Assembly (NCBI GenBank): GCA_024220525.1
Contig: JAMYWO010000117.1
Location: forward strand, 65,121 to 129,120
Direction: 5' to 3'
DNA length: 64,000 nt
Origin: Cochliopodium minus
Taxonomy: Eukaryota; Discosea; Himatismenida; Cochliopodiidae
Position 1 is the stretch's first letter; every line of letters begins with the position of its first letter. A program made the position numbers and the translations under genes. Under the pieces are notes generated by a model. It was not told the DNA's origin. It made no database searches and saw only the letters and a program-made list of their open reading frames with translations. Shown here piece by piece: positions 10,554-23,700 of the stretch.

Positions 10554-11858
10554 TTATTTTTTCTTTTTCTTTTTTCTTTTTGGAAACATTATTCTGTAAA
10601 ATTCTTTTCTTTTGATAAACTTGATGATTTCAAACAAAATAGGTTTTGGAAGTTTTATTTTAAAATGATTGTTGATGAAAATACTTTTCATAACCATAAT
10701 GAAACAAATAACAGAATCTTTGAAAGGAGAATTGAAAGAAGAATGTTCTTTTGGGTTCCATGGTTTGTTTCCCTCCAATAAAAATATGATTTTATTGGGG
10801 TGAATCGGAAGATCTTTAAAAGTGAAAAGAGATGAATTCTTCCACAAAAATTGTTTCAAATCTTTTTTTAATTCATCAGATTCATATAAATTGAGTGCAA
10901 TATTGAGATTATTCAAACAGGTGTTATTTTCGAGACATGAAAACAAAAATTGGACTCCTTCTTTTGTCAAAAGATTGTTCATCAAGTTCAAACTTTTCAA
11001 AGTGTTGTTCTTCTCTATTCCTTCCAAAGTTATTCGTAAACAATTCACATCCATTAGTGAATTTCCTAGGTTGATAATTTCCAAACCCTTGTTGAAATTA
11101 ATCAAATCAGAAATGTATCTACACTTTATTTCATTAAGTTTATTTGAAGAAATATCCAAATTCTTCAAGAAGTTATTGTTAATGAGACAAGAAGTTATTT
11201 TCTGAAAGTGATTGTCATTGAGTTGGGTACTAGAAAGAGAAATCTCCTTTAATTTTTGAAGGTTAAGGATATCGCAAATGATATCAACAGATTCATCTCC
11301 CATTTGTATCCCTGTAAATTTCAGGGTATATATTGATTTGCTCACTTTCATCATCTCTCCTATACATTTCATTCCCACCTCTGAAAATTCATTCAATGAC
11401 AAATTAATCTCGTTCAAGGTTGTATTAGATTTCAGTGATTCACATATCAATCCGACTGCCCCATCTTCCAAAAAAGTATTGGACAAATTTATTTTTTTCA
11501 GAGAATTATTAATTTTCAAAAAATCGCATATCGCCATCACCTCCTCATTCTCTAAAAAATTCGATCTCATATCAAGATATTCCAATCCTATATTTTCTTT
11601 CAAACAATCTGATAATAACACTAATTGATCCCCATTTAAATAATTTTCTTTTAAAATCAATTCTTTGAGGGAGGTATTTCGTTTCAATGAATCAGATAAT
11701 TCTCTCATCACTTTATCCAATCTTATATTCTCCAATTCGAGTTTTTTCAGGTTTTTGTTTCTCCTAAGCAACTCGCAGATGTCCTTCAGCTTTCTATCAT
11801 CGGTATTATGTATGAGAAAAATTGATATAGTATCTTCCTGAAAAAATTTAAGGTCCAT
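10554..11858 (-). CDS. Leucine-rich repeat (RNI-like) protein
   Basis: A single uninterrupted frame of 434 codons runs from ATG at 11858 to a stop at 10554. It contains about ten repeats of roughly 28 residues of the ribonuclease-inhibitor type, such as NTSLKELILKENYLNG, NIGLEYLDMRSNFL and NNTLKSLNLMNNLLTKEGV. Such a protein forms a curved scaffold for binding another protein; no catalytic domain is present. The last ten residues are almost all Lys/Arg. The absence of introns sets it apart from most neighbours. The partner and function are unknown. Confidence 0.8.
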   Translation of the reverse strand: MDLKFFQEDTISIFLIHNTDDRKLKDICELLRRNKNLKKLELENIRLDKVMRELSDSLKRNTSLKELILKENYLNGDQLVLLSDCLKENIGLEYLDMRSNFLENEEVMAICDFLKINNSLKKINLSNTFLEDGAVGLICESLKSNTTLNEINLSLNEFSEVGMKCIGEMMKVSKSIYTLKFTGIQMGDESVDIICDILNLQKLKEISLSSTQLNDNHFQKITSCLINNNFLKNLDISSNKLNEIKCRYISDLINFNKGLEIINLGNSLMDVNCLRITLEGIEKNNTLKSLNLMNNLLTKEGVQFLFSCLENNTCLNNLNIALNLYESDELKKDLKQFLWKNSSLFTFKDLPIHPNKIIFLLEGNKPWNPKEHSSFNSPFKDSVICFIMVMKSIFINNHFKIKLPKPILFEIIKFIKRKEFYRIMFPKRKKKKKK

Positions 11859-12236
11859 CTACTTTTCCAAATCAATTTTTTTTTTTTTTTTTATATTTTT
11901 TTTATTCAAAACATCTCATTAAAAGTGTTTTTCAAATTTCTATTTGGTTTGACAAATGACAACTTATCAGCTCCCAAATTAAAAATTTTTCTTCATTTGA
12001 AATCCCTTTTTCAGAATTAATCTCCCCTAATAAATCATGTCCTATTTTTTAAATTTGATCTTCTTTGAAAAGAAAGAAATAAAAGAAAAATAGGTTATTT
12101 TTTGAAAATATATTTTAATTATAAAAATTATTGAGATCTTTTCCAAAGTATCCTTCCCTTTTAAGCAATATCTAAAGAAAAGAAATTTGATTCGGAAAAA
12201 ATAAAAACAAATATATTAAAATATTCTCGATTTGAG
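11859..12236. other. Intergenic region between two minus-strand genes
   Basis: This stretch holds the 3' flank of the LRR gene's neighbour and the presumed promoter of the LRR gene. It is A/T-rich with homopolymer runs; I see no gene or structured element. Confidence 0.5.
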
Positions 12237-14951
12237 TTATTTTCTTATATTTTTGTGCAATATGGTGTATTTAAAAAGAGTTTTACATTGTAATAAATTT
12301 TCATCGTCTTCAGAACGTTTGATAAAGTCTCTTTCCATCAAAGAACCAAGTCTCTTTTTCATTTCTTTTGCGGAAGGAGTCCATTCCTTTTGTACCAATT
12401 TCAATACTTCAGTTTGGAATTGAGTCCACTTGATAGCATTACGAGCTTTCATGACTCTGACCATAGCAGCATCCAACATGAATTCTCTTTTTTTACGAAC
12501 ATATTTATCAATGGTACCTTGATTAGATTTTTGACGTTTTGCAGATTCGGTAGCATATTGGATACGCAAAAGGGTGGATGAGATTTCAGGTTTCAAGAAA
12601 AACTTATCATCTTTGGTGAGATCTCTCTCTTCCAATCCGACTTCTTTTTTTTTTCTTTTCTTCTTTTCCTTTCCTTCTCCCTCCTTTGGCTTTTCTTTCT
12701 CTTCTTCTTCTTTTTCCTTTTCTTTTTGTTCTTCCATCTTCTTTTTATCTTCTTCGGTGAGAACAAGTCCGACAGGTCCTTTAGGATCAAAGATGAGTGG
12801 AGACAATGCAGAGAACAAGGATGCAGTCAATTCTTCTTCCTTGATTTGAGCTCCAGTTGGAAATAAGATTTGGCACATTTCAGGAGCAGTCCATTCTTTC
12901 TTTTGATTGAACAAGCACAACAATTGAGATTGAAATGGGGAAACTGTAAATTTGATGTTTGATTTGGATTTTGCTTTGCTCTTTGATTTGCTTGAAGATT
13001 TGCTCTTGGATTTCTTTTCTTGTGGCTTATATCCAGTATCAACTTCAACTTCTCCGTGATTAAACAACCAACGAACTCTTCTCTCACTCTTTGATTCTTT
13101 GTAGAATTTTTCAAATACGGAACGGCATTTTTCCATAGGTTGAGAGCAAAGTTGAAGTTGGATCTTATCTTCTGGGAATACAGGCCAATGGGATTCTTTC
13201 AACAAACGTGCATTAAAGGATACTCCATCGATTTGATCGTTGTTTCCGATTTTGTTCTTTTGGAGATACTCTTCAAATTCCTTTTGCAAGTTTTCTTTAC
13301 CTTCTCCAGCTACGTCGTTCAACATACCTTGCAAGTGACGAACCATGTTTTGTCCGAATTGAGCCTTCAATTTGTTCAAGAAAGATGCTTCAAGATCTTC
13401 ATTTCTCTTGGTGGACAAGAGACGTTGGCAAAGATGACGTTTGGAACACTCGAAGAACACATCACGAGAGGTAAAATATGCTACAATCTTTACGACATCT
13501 CCAAAGAATGCTTCGGTTGCTTCAACATCAAACTTGAGTGCCTTATCTCCTTTGAACAAGTTATCAACAAACATAGCAAGGAGACGATCGACTTTGAATA
13601 CTTTAACAGGTTTAGCTTTCTTTCCCTTTGTTCCTTTCTTTGGTTTTCCAACATAGTTTTCATTTGGAGCATTCAATGCAGCAGAAAATGCTTTATCCAT
13701 AGCTTCTTGAAAGAGAACATTCTTCAAGAAACAATCTTCAATGAGTTTTGTATATTTTCTCTTGATGGAAATGAAATCTTGGCAAAATTTGTTGAGTCCC
13801 TCAATTTGAGCTTTTTGTTTTGAGACGTATTGAGTCTTGATAACAGGAGTGAGTACTTCCTTCAATAAATAGTTCTCAAAAGTCTTTGCAGATCCACTCA
13901 AACCATCATTAAGACGAGACAACAAAAAGTAGAAAGTCTTCATTTCAGTTTCATTGTGTTCTCTCAACATACCTTCGAATGTACGTTGCAATGCATCAAA
14001 GTGATCACTGATCAAGGATTCATTCAATGCTTCAACTACCAATGGTTTGGTAGATTCCAAAAAGAATTGTCCTGCCATACCTTCTTCTTCTTTAATACGT
14101 TCTTCTGCCTTTGCCATATATTCAGCAATAGGATGGGTACTGAAGAATTCTTTGGATTCACGACCATAATATTGTTTGAGTCTTTGAATAAATGGTTTTT
14201 CAAATTGTTCTTTGTAAAATTCAGCTCCCAACTCAAGAGAAAGTTGTTGCAATGATTCAATAAATTGTTTAATCAATGATTTATCTGCAGCTTCTTTATT
14301 TCTTGAAGCATCAATCAAATCAAGAATGGATCCTCTAACAGTATCTGCTGCCATCAAATAACATGTTTTTCTCCATCTAACGAGAGCAAGCTGTATATAT
14401 AGAATATTATTAATTTTTATTTTTAAAATGAGTTTATAAAAAAAAATTAATATTACATCACGAATTTTCAATGCATCTTTTTGGGATGGAATCCAAAATC
14501 TTTCCAAATAACAAGTAATTCTCCAAATTACAGTTCTATATGTGGAACAAAATCTAAATTCTTTAAGATATTCTCTCATCAAATTTTCTCCTTGAAACTT
14601 CAAAAGTCTCTAAATATATATGAAAAAAAAAAAAATTTTGGGTTAGTATTTGTTGTACGTACAAAATATATAAAAAATAATCCTCAAATAAAAATAAAAA
14701 AAATTTTATATTTTCATTTAAAAGAATATTAATTTTCATTTTCTTACATTCTTTTGGACAGTAATTTGCTTGTCAAATACTTCAATAATTTTTTCATATA
14801 CATGTTGTTCTACTTCTTCATTACAGAGATTGAAACATGTGGTGTAATCTTCAAGCCAATTTTCAATTTTTTCTTCTCTTTCGACATAATCACAAACTTT
14901 TTGGAGTGCTTCACCAACCTTTTCTAAATTCTTTTTTTGATCTTTATTCAT
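12237..14951 (-). CDS. Cullin, ubiquitin ligase scaffold
   Basis: Exons 14951-14748, 14609-14457 and 14390-12237 give about 836 residues, usual for a cullin. The N-terminal half is helical repeat sequence (EEKIENWLEDYTTCFN, LERFWIPSQKDALKIRD, WRKTCYLMAADTVRGSILDLI). The C-terminal half has the cullin homology features: FSRDVFFECSKRHL-like sequence and RLLSTKRNEDLEASFLNKLK. It ends in the winged helix with VRVMKARNAIKWTQFQTEV, whose first Lys matches the NEDD8 attachment site, and KKRLGSLMERDFIKR. The scaffold holds an adaptor/substrate receptor at one end and a RING protein at the other. Two charged low-complexity inserts (Lys/Ser around 570-590, Lys/Glu around 645-685) are unusual. The tail runs about ten residues beyond the usual end. 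Cullin-1 is the likeliest type. The 66-base intron at 14456-14391 is free of stops in frame. Confidence 0.85.
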
Positions 14952-15185
14952 TTTTAAATAGAAAAAAAACAATTATTTGAGTTTTTTTTTATTTTTTTAA
15001 ATTATTATTTTTGTTAAATTTTATTTTTTTGAAATAATTTTATTTTTAAACTCATTCATAAAAAAATATCAAAAAAAAAAAATATCAAAGGCTGAACAAA
15101 GGATTATCAAATATAGCCAAATATTTGTTTTTGAATTATTCATTTTTTTTTGAATATCATTTCATATCAAAATAATAAGAAAGGA

Positions 15186-17693
15186 ATGGAAACAATTGAA
15201 GATAATTTGAATTCAAAATCAAAAGAGGAATTGATACAAATCATTCAACAACTCAAAAAAGAAAATATCAAAGGGAATGACAACAAAAACAACCAAAATA
15301 AAAAAATCAAAAACAATAACAACAATGATAACAATAAGGGATCAAAGAAAAAGAAAAGGAATTCATTTTCGATGGATAAATACTATCAAAGGCATATAGC
15401 ATTAAAGATATTGTATTTGGGATGGGATTATTCTGGATTTGCATCACAACCAGAAGAAAATGAAAAAGATATTAATCCAACAATAGAGGTAAAATGTCTT
15501 TTTTCTTTAAATAAATTCACATGATATTAAAGTGAGAAATAAATGAGAAAATTCAATATAAATATAAAAAAATAAAATAAATAAAAAAACAAAAGAAAAA
15601 AGAAAAAATTATTAAAATAAATTTTTTTTCATCTTCAGGGAACATTTTATAACACATTAGAAAGATTGTGTCTCATCAAATCGAGATCAGAATGTAATTG
15701 GAACAGATGCGGAAGAACAGATAAGGGAGTTTCGGCCTATGCAAACGTAGTGTCATTGTACGTTAGGTCGAATCTTGTCGAAAGTCAATTGAAAGACGAA
15801 AAGGGACATTTCATTCCCCCAAAAGAAGTTGAAAAAAAAGAGAATGAGAATGACGAAAATAATAAAAAGAAAAAGGTGACTATTTTTTAAATTTTTTTAT
15901 TGAAAAATAATTTTTTTTATTCAAAAATAATTATTTTTTTTTAGTTTTTATTTTTCATTTATTTTATTTTATATTTTTTATTTTTTCTTTTTAATCATTT
16001 ATTATTATTGTGTTTTAGACTAAACTTCCGGAAGAAATCAAGTACCTCAGCATATTGAACAGGGCTTTGCCTGACTACATACGTGTGGTCGCATGGGCTC
16101 CAGTTGATAAAGATTTCAACGCCAGATTTTCTTGTCTCTCCAGATCCTACAGGTTTTTCTTTTTCAAAGGAAAATATGATACTGATGTATTTTTTTTTTT
16201 GATTTTTTTTTTTATTTTTATTTTATTATTTTGATTTTATTTTTCTTTTTTCTTTTTTCTTTTTTTATTTTTATTCATTTTATTCTTATTTTTTCAGCAT
16301 TTAATTTTATTTCATTATTTGAATTTATTTTTTTAAAATTATTTTATTTTTTTTTTATTTTATTTGTTTTTTGTTTAAATTTCTTTTTTATTTTTTATTT
16401 AGTTTTTTTTTACTTTTTTAGGTTTGTAAATTTATTTTTTATTTTTGTTGTTTATTTTTCAAAATTTTTTTATTTTTTTATTTTTTCATTTGTAGACATC
16501 CTTTTTCTTGATTTTTAATTGAAATTTTTTGTTTTATTTTTTAATTTATATTGTGTGTATTTATTTTTTGAAGAAAATGAATGAAGCAGCTAAATATTAT
16601 GAGGGGAAACATGACTACAGAAGTTTCTGCAAGTTGGATGTGAAGGGCGGAGTGACTCATTGTAACAGAGAAGTTTATTCTTCCTCCATCGTCAAGGTAG
16701 AGTCATCCGGACACTCGTAAAAACAATTTGATTAATAAATAAAATAAAATAAAAATTTTTAGGAAATAATGTAAAAAAATTAAAAGAAAAATTATTAAAA
16801 ATAAAATAATTTATATTTTTTTAGTTTCCAACAATTATTCAATCAATTTTTTTAATTTTTTTAATTTATTATTTTCATTTTAAATATTTTAATTTGAATT
16901 ATTTTTTTTTTAATTTTTATTTTTTAATATTCAGCTAATTAATTATGAATCTTAATTTATCTTTTTTTTTTATTTTCATTTTTCTTTCATTTAGTGAAGA
17001 ATTTGATCTTTATGAGTTCAGAGTAAACGCCACAGCTTTTCTTTACCATCAAATAAGATGCATGGTGTCTGTCCTTTTCTTGGTGGGAAACAAGAAGGAG
17101 GATCCCTCCATCGTCAAGGATCTCCTCGACATCGAAAAGTTCCCTTGCAAGCCTGAATATGTTTTTGTCGATGGACTTCCTCTCGTTTTGTCTGATTGTC
17201 AATTTGATGGTCTTACTTGGAATTATGAAATAGGTAATTTTTTTACTTTTATTTTTTTTAATATCTGATTTTTTTTTTATTAAATTATTAATTATTTTTT
17301 TCAAAATTTTTTTAATAATTGATTTTATTTTTCAAAATAAATTTTATTTTTTTAACAGTTTTAATTGATTTTATTTTAATTTGTTTTAATTTTTTAGATG
17401 CTTATTATTTTATGAGTGAACACATCAGAAATTTGATTCACTCTCATTCTATAAAAGCCAAACAACTCCAATGTTTCTTGGATGTTTTGAACCAAACAAA
17501 GTTCGTTTCAGAAGAGAAAGAAGTGAATTGGGGGGAAATTTATCCGAAAATATGCGAAAGCAAACAGCACAAGTACACTCCTCTTTCTCAAAGGAAAATG
17601 GAAGATCACATAGACATTCAAATAAAAAACAAAAAAAGAAAAATTAAAAACTTGAACTTGGATGATAAAGATGAAGATCAAGATGATGAATAA
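15186..17693 (+). CDS. tRNA pseudouridine(38/39) synthase, Pus3/Deg1 type
   Basis: Exons 15186-15488, 15639-15875, 16019-16186, 16574-16716, 16995-17233 and 17398-17693 join to 461 residues. ALKILYLGWDYSGFASQ opens the TruA fold and CGRTDKGVSA carries the catalytic Asp. HDYRSFCKLD and ATAFLYHQIRCMVSVL are the other conserved TruA/Pus3 blocks. The enzyme isomerises uridine to pseudouridine at positions 38 and 39 of the tRNA anticodon arm, in nucleus or cytoplasm. An Asn/Lys-rich leader precedes the domain, with a Leu-rich helix (ELIQIIQQLKKEN) as in other Deg1 proteins. I chose the ATG at 15186; an upstream in-frame TTG is not needed. The tail is Asp/Glu/Lys-rich. It is divergent from the cullin gene over about 230 bases. 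Confidence 0.9.
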
Positions 17694-17771
17694 TTTATTA
17701 AAAAAAAAAAATTTTAATTTTTATATTTTATTTATTTTGACAAAGCTTTTATTTTTTTTTAAATGATTTGT

Positions 17772-20700
17772 TTATTTGTTCTGCCTGTACAAAGGGTTTG
17801 TGGAAACTCTCAAATTGTTGTCCTTCGTATCAACGGGAATGTTCTTGACAGTGTTTCGTTCCAGCTTGGTGTTGGTGGTAGAACTTTTCCTTTTCTCCTT
17901 GTCCTTGATGTCAAGTTTGATCGAGATGATCTTTACAATCTCATGAAGTTCTTCAATTTGAAACTTTAAATTAGAGTTTTCACGTTCTAAGTTTTTGATT
18001 TTATCGTTCTGATGATCCATCTTGGCCAAAATACCCATCTTGAAAGAGTTGAACTCGTTTTGGAGTCTTGTAAACTCGTAGGATTGGTTGCTTTCTCGCT
18101 TGAAAAGTGGGCTACTAGTGTTGGGCATGAACTTGGAAAGTGCGCTGTTGACTTTTTTGGTAGATTTTTCTTCACTATCTTCAGAAGAACTTGATGTTTC
18201 ATCTAAATAAAAAAAATTTTTTAAAAAAAAAAAATTAAAAAAATTAAAAAAATGTTGAAAATAAAAAATCAAAAAATAAAAAATAAAAAATAAAAAATAA
18301 AAAATAAAAAATAAAAATTAAAAAAAATGTTGAAATAAAAAATAAAAAATAAAAAATTTCGAAAATTATTATTTTTTTTTTACCATCATTTTTTGTTTTC
18401 TTTTCTTCTGTTGTCTTTTCATCTTCTTTTTCTTCCACAGAATTTACAACAACACTACCTCCATCGCCATCATCATCGCTTTCGCCGTCCTTCTCGACAA
18501 AACTGCCAGCATCCTCTGACTCCTCACTTTTTTTATCCTCTTCTTCTTTTTTTTCCAATAAGAAATTTTTTGGTGGAATCTAAAATTTTTTTTGGCATTT
18601 AAAAAATTAAATATTAAAATTAAAAAATTCAAAAAAAAATTTGTTAAATTAAAATTAATAAAATCAAATTTAAAAAATAATAAAAATTATTTAAAATTAA
18701 TTTACAATTTCTTCAGTTTCTTCTTCTTCATCTTCTTCGGAATCTTTTAATAATTTTCTTCTGTTGAGTTGAGGAGATTTGGTAGGGGTGGTTTTTTGAT
18801 TGGAGTTTCTTCTGGAGAGTCTTTTCTTCGAAACATTAGGCGATGATTTCTCCGATGAAGAGTCCTTTTTTAAAAATAAATTGGGATAAAATTTAAATAA
18901 TTTGTTAAAAAAATTAATTCAAACAAATTTTAATCAAAATAAATTGGGAATTAAAAAAGTTAAAATAAATTTGAATGGAAAAAAAAACAAACTAATTCGA
19001 ACAAAATAAAAATAAATTAAAAGATTAAAATTTAAAAAAATTTAAAAAAATTCAAAAAATTAAAATTTAAAAAAATTCAAAAAAATTGAAAAAAAAAAAT
19101 AAAAAAACCAAAAAAATTAAATTAAAATAATAAATCAAAAAATTTTTATATTTTTTTTTTTACATCACTAGTTTCAGTATCATCTTTATTTTTGGAATTT
19201 TTGTTTTGAAATTTGCTGAGTTGATTGATTTTGTTTTTAAGGTTGGCGGATTTCCTCTTTGCAAAATTGGGGATGTTGTCCTCGTCATCGTCTTCGCTGG
19301 TGTCTTCGTCAGGCACGTCCAATGGGTTCGCTCTTTTTAAAAGGAAGTTGGTGCTTTCTCCCAAGTCTACTTTTCCTAACGAATTTATTTTTTTACCAAA
19401 AATATCTCCGTGGCTGCTATGTTGCATTTTTTCTAAAAAGAATTTCAAAAAAATGTCAAAAATTAAAAAAAATAAAAAATTTAAAAATAATAAAAATATT
19501 AAAAAAAATAAAAAAATAAAAATTAAAAAAATAAAAAATAAAAATAAAAAAAATAATAAAAATATTTAAAAAATAATAAAAAAATAAAAAATATTTTACA
19601 AATATTTATAATAAATAAATAATTAAAAAATGATAATGATCTAAAAATAATAAATTAAAATAAGTAAATTATATCATAATAAATTAAAATATGAAACAAA
19701 TGAAGAACAAAATTATTTTTTAAATAAACAAAGAAAAATGAAATTTAAAAAATTTTCAAAATTAAAATTAAAATTAAAAAATTAAATTAAAATAAAAACT
19801 TTTAAATGTAGATAATAATAATATAAAATAAATAATAAAATATGAAAAAAAGGAATTTACCTTCACTATGGCGATGAATGTCACTGTCGCTTTGTCTGCT
19901 TTCAGTTCTCACACTGGAATTACTTATGCTGCTTGACAATGTGTCTGTTTCTGAAGACATGGATTCTCCCGCAAATGCTCCTTCAACCTAGGAAAATTCA
20001 AAAATAAAATTTAAAAATAAAAAAAATTTAAAAAAAATTAAATTTAAAAAATGAATTAAATTAAAAAAAAAAAAATTAAAAAAAAAATTAACATTAAAAA
20101 TGTAAAATTAAAAATAAAAAAAATAAGATTAAAAAAACTAGTTTAAAATTTTACCTTTAGTTTGAGATATTCGTTTACTAATGGAATTAAACTGTCAGAG
20201 CCGCTAGTTTGGATGACAAATGAGTCCAACATAAGATCGATTGCTAAAAAAAAATTTTTAACAAAATTAATTAATTTGAATTTTTTGATTGATTATTTAA
20301 TTTTTTTTAATAATTCTCATTTTTTTTAACAATGAATTTAATTATTTTTTAATTATTTTTTAAAAATTTTTTTAAATTTTTTTACCTTTAGATCTCTCCG
20401 AGGCATTTCTTTTGAGACAACGAGAAATGAAGTTGGTGATGCTTTCAGAGAACTTGGAGGGCTCTGAGAAAGAGGGAGGAGCTTTTGTGGCTACCATCTT
20501 CATCGCTTGTTCTACTTCCAATTCGTGGTATGGTGGAAAACCCTCTGCCATTTCTATCACAGTGATACCTATTACAAAAATAAAAAAATTGAAAAAAAAT
20601 CTAAAAAATAATAAAAAATAAAAATTAACAAAAAAAATATTTAAATCAAATTAAATAATTAAATAATAATTAAAAAAAAAAATTTCAAATAAATAAATGT

Positions 20701-23700
20701 AAAATAAAAATTAAAAAAAATATGAAAAAAAAAATAAAAAATAAAAAATATAAAAATTAAAAAAATGTGATCTAAAAAATAAAAAAATAAAATAAAAAAT
20801 AAAAAATTGAAATTGATTTTTTTTCTTTACCCAAACTCCATATATCGCAAGAATCATTGTAACTTTGTTGGTTGATGACTTCTGGTGCCATCCAAAGGGG
20901 AGATCCGATCACTTCCTTTGTGTCAGTGTCTTTGCTCAACTGTTCGCTCACACCAAAATCCGCTATTTTCACCTCACATTTTTCTGTCAACAAAATATTT
21001 CCGCACTAACAGCGAAATTGTAAAAAAAAAATTTAAAATTAAGAAAAGAAAATTTTTTAATAAAATATTAGTTTAAAAATCAATATTGAATAAAATTGAT
21101 AAAACTGATTTGAAAATAAAATAAAATTTTTTTTAAATAAATTTAAAAATTTAATTGAATAAAGAAATAAAACCAAAAAAAAAATATTAACAGAAAATGA
21201 ACAAAAATATAAGAATAAACAACATTTTTTAAACTAAAATATTTCATAAAAAAAATAAAAATAATGTAATAAAACAAAAAAATAAAAATGATTAAATAAA
21301 AAAATGAAACAAAAATTTATAAAATGAAATAAATATTTAAATTAAAATAAATAAAAAAGATTTTACTTTAATATCTCTGTGAATGATTTTTTGGGAATGC
21401 AGATAAATAAGACCCTTCAAAGTACCGACCAAGATGGTTTGAATATCCACTTCTTTCATTGGTCTATTGAGCCTCTCGATCAAATCCCTCACTGAACCAG
21501 CAGCACAATAGTCCATCAAAATCCAAAGTTTCCCTTCCTTGTCACATGTTCCATAATAACATACGATATTTGTATTTTTACCTATTTTAATTTTTTTGTT
21601 TCATATTTAAGTTTTTTTGTTTTAGTTTTTTTTTTTTGTGATTTAATTTATGTTTGTATATTGTTTCATTTAATTTTTATTTTATAAATTATTTTTTATT
21701 TTATTTATGTGATTTGATTTTTATCAATTTACACTTTAATTTAAAATATTTGTTTATTTATTTTATTCTTTACTTTATTACTTCATTTTTATTAGTTTTT
21801 TTCAATTTTTCTTACATTTTTTTAAAATTTCGATTTCTTTTTGTACGTCTTCAGCGTTCAAAGGATCGATGTCCGAAATCTCTTTTATTGCAAGGACGAA
21901 CCCAGATTCCCTCTGGACAGCCTTGAAAACTGCTCCATAAGCACCTTGACCTAAGAACAAAAAAAAAAAGTTGAAAGAAAAACAACAAAAATAAAATAAA
22001 TCAAACAAAAAATTTAACAATAAATCTAAATTTAAAATAAAAATAAAAGAAACAAAAATAAAATTTTCTAAAAAAAATCTAAAAGAAATAACAATAAATC
22101 TAAATTTAAAATAAAAATAAAAGAAACAAAAATAATGATTTTTATTTACCCAATTTTTCATCTATTCTGAAAACTTCTTCAGGTTTTTGTCCAGTCCACT
22201 GATAATCGAAATTGACATGAACTTTATGTACAACGTTGTAAGGAGAGCCGACATTGGAGCTGCTCCCCTTCTTTGCCTTCTTCCCCTTCTTCTCTTTTTT
22301 TACGTCGGTTTTAATACCGACCTTGAGAGAAGTAGGGAGACCCTTCATGTTCTCCAAATGATAAAACACAGTCAAATTGTTGGTGATGTTTTCTTTGGAG
22401 TTCATTCCACCGAAGATGAAGATTTTGGTGTTGTTCATTAATACTGCGCAGTGGAGGGAGTTTTCCATTACGTCTGATCTTATCACTTTGTTATACGCAC
22501 TTCCCTTGTTCCATTTATTAGATTCTGTTTTTGTTTTAATTTTTTATTTAAAAAAAAAGTCCAAACAAAAAATTCAAATGAAAAAATAAAGTCTTTAATT
22601 GAATAATTAGATAAATATTAAAAATTTTCAAATAAGAACTAATGTTGAATATTAAAATGTTTTAAAAAATGAACAAAAATAATTATTTATTTACCAAAGT
22701 TAAATATGTAAATGTGATTTGTTGGTCCTCTTTCTGTTACACCTCCATAAATGACCAAGGAGTTATCGTGAATTACAGAAGTATGACCGTAACAAGCATT
22801 AGGACCTGCGTTCAACATGCCATATTGTGACCACATGTTTGTTTCTGGGTTTAAGAAAAAATAAAAAATCATCAAAGAAATTTTAAAATATATTTTTAAG
22901 AAAAAAATTAAAAATAAAAGAATGAAAGAAAAATAAGATGAATATTTTTTTTAAAAAAATATTACTTAAATTTAAACAATGAATGGTGTCGAAGATCTGA
23001 TTATCTTCACAAACACCCCCAAAAATGATCATTTGATCATTAAACAAAGTAGCGGTGTGATAAGAACGAGGAGTGGGAAGAGAACCAAGCGACTGGATTT
23101 TGGACCAAGTGAGAGTGGTGATGTCATAACAAAAGATCTCGTTGAACTGTTCCTTGAAGGGACCTTCTCCTCCGAATATGTATATTTTGTTTTCGTATGC
23201 TATTGCTGAATGTCCCACTCTTGGTGACGGTGGTGTCCCTTTGTATTTGTCTTCTTCTGACCATATTTGTGAATCTTTTTTTTTTTGAGATGAGTTTTAA
23301 TTTATAAGAGAATTAATGATAATGATTGGCTTATTTTGTTATTAGTAAAAATGATTTGGGCTTAGACAAAATTAACAATTTTGTTGGAGAATCTTAATTT
23401 AGAAATGAAAAATGGTGATTTTCTTTTTTTGTTGATCAAAAAAAAATGATTGTATCAAATGATATTCATAATGTTTGGATGAATAGGTCAGGAGGATGGA
23501 TAAGGAATATTCAATCTTTAATTTATTTAATTCTCAAAACTTTTCTGTGATTATATTTCAAAATTATGAGATAGGGAGATTATTAATCACCAATGAAATG
23601 ATTTGCAATCAATTATTGGGTTGTATTTGTGTATTTTATGATATCATAAGAAAATAAATTGATAGCTCAATTAAAATTTTATATCTCCGATATTCTCAAG

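Noticed and set aside
12574-14255. Several plus-strand frames over the cullin gene
   Set aside because: They lie antisense to a well-supported cullin and show no protein family pattern.
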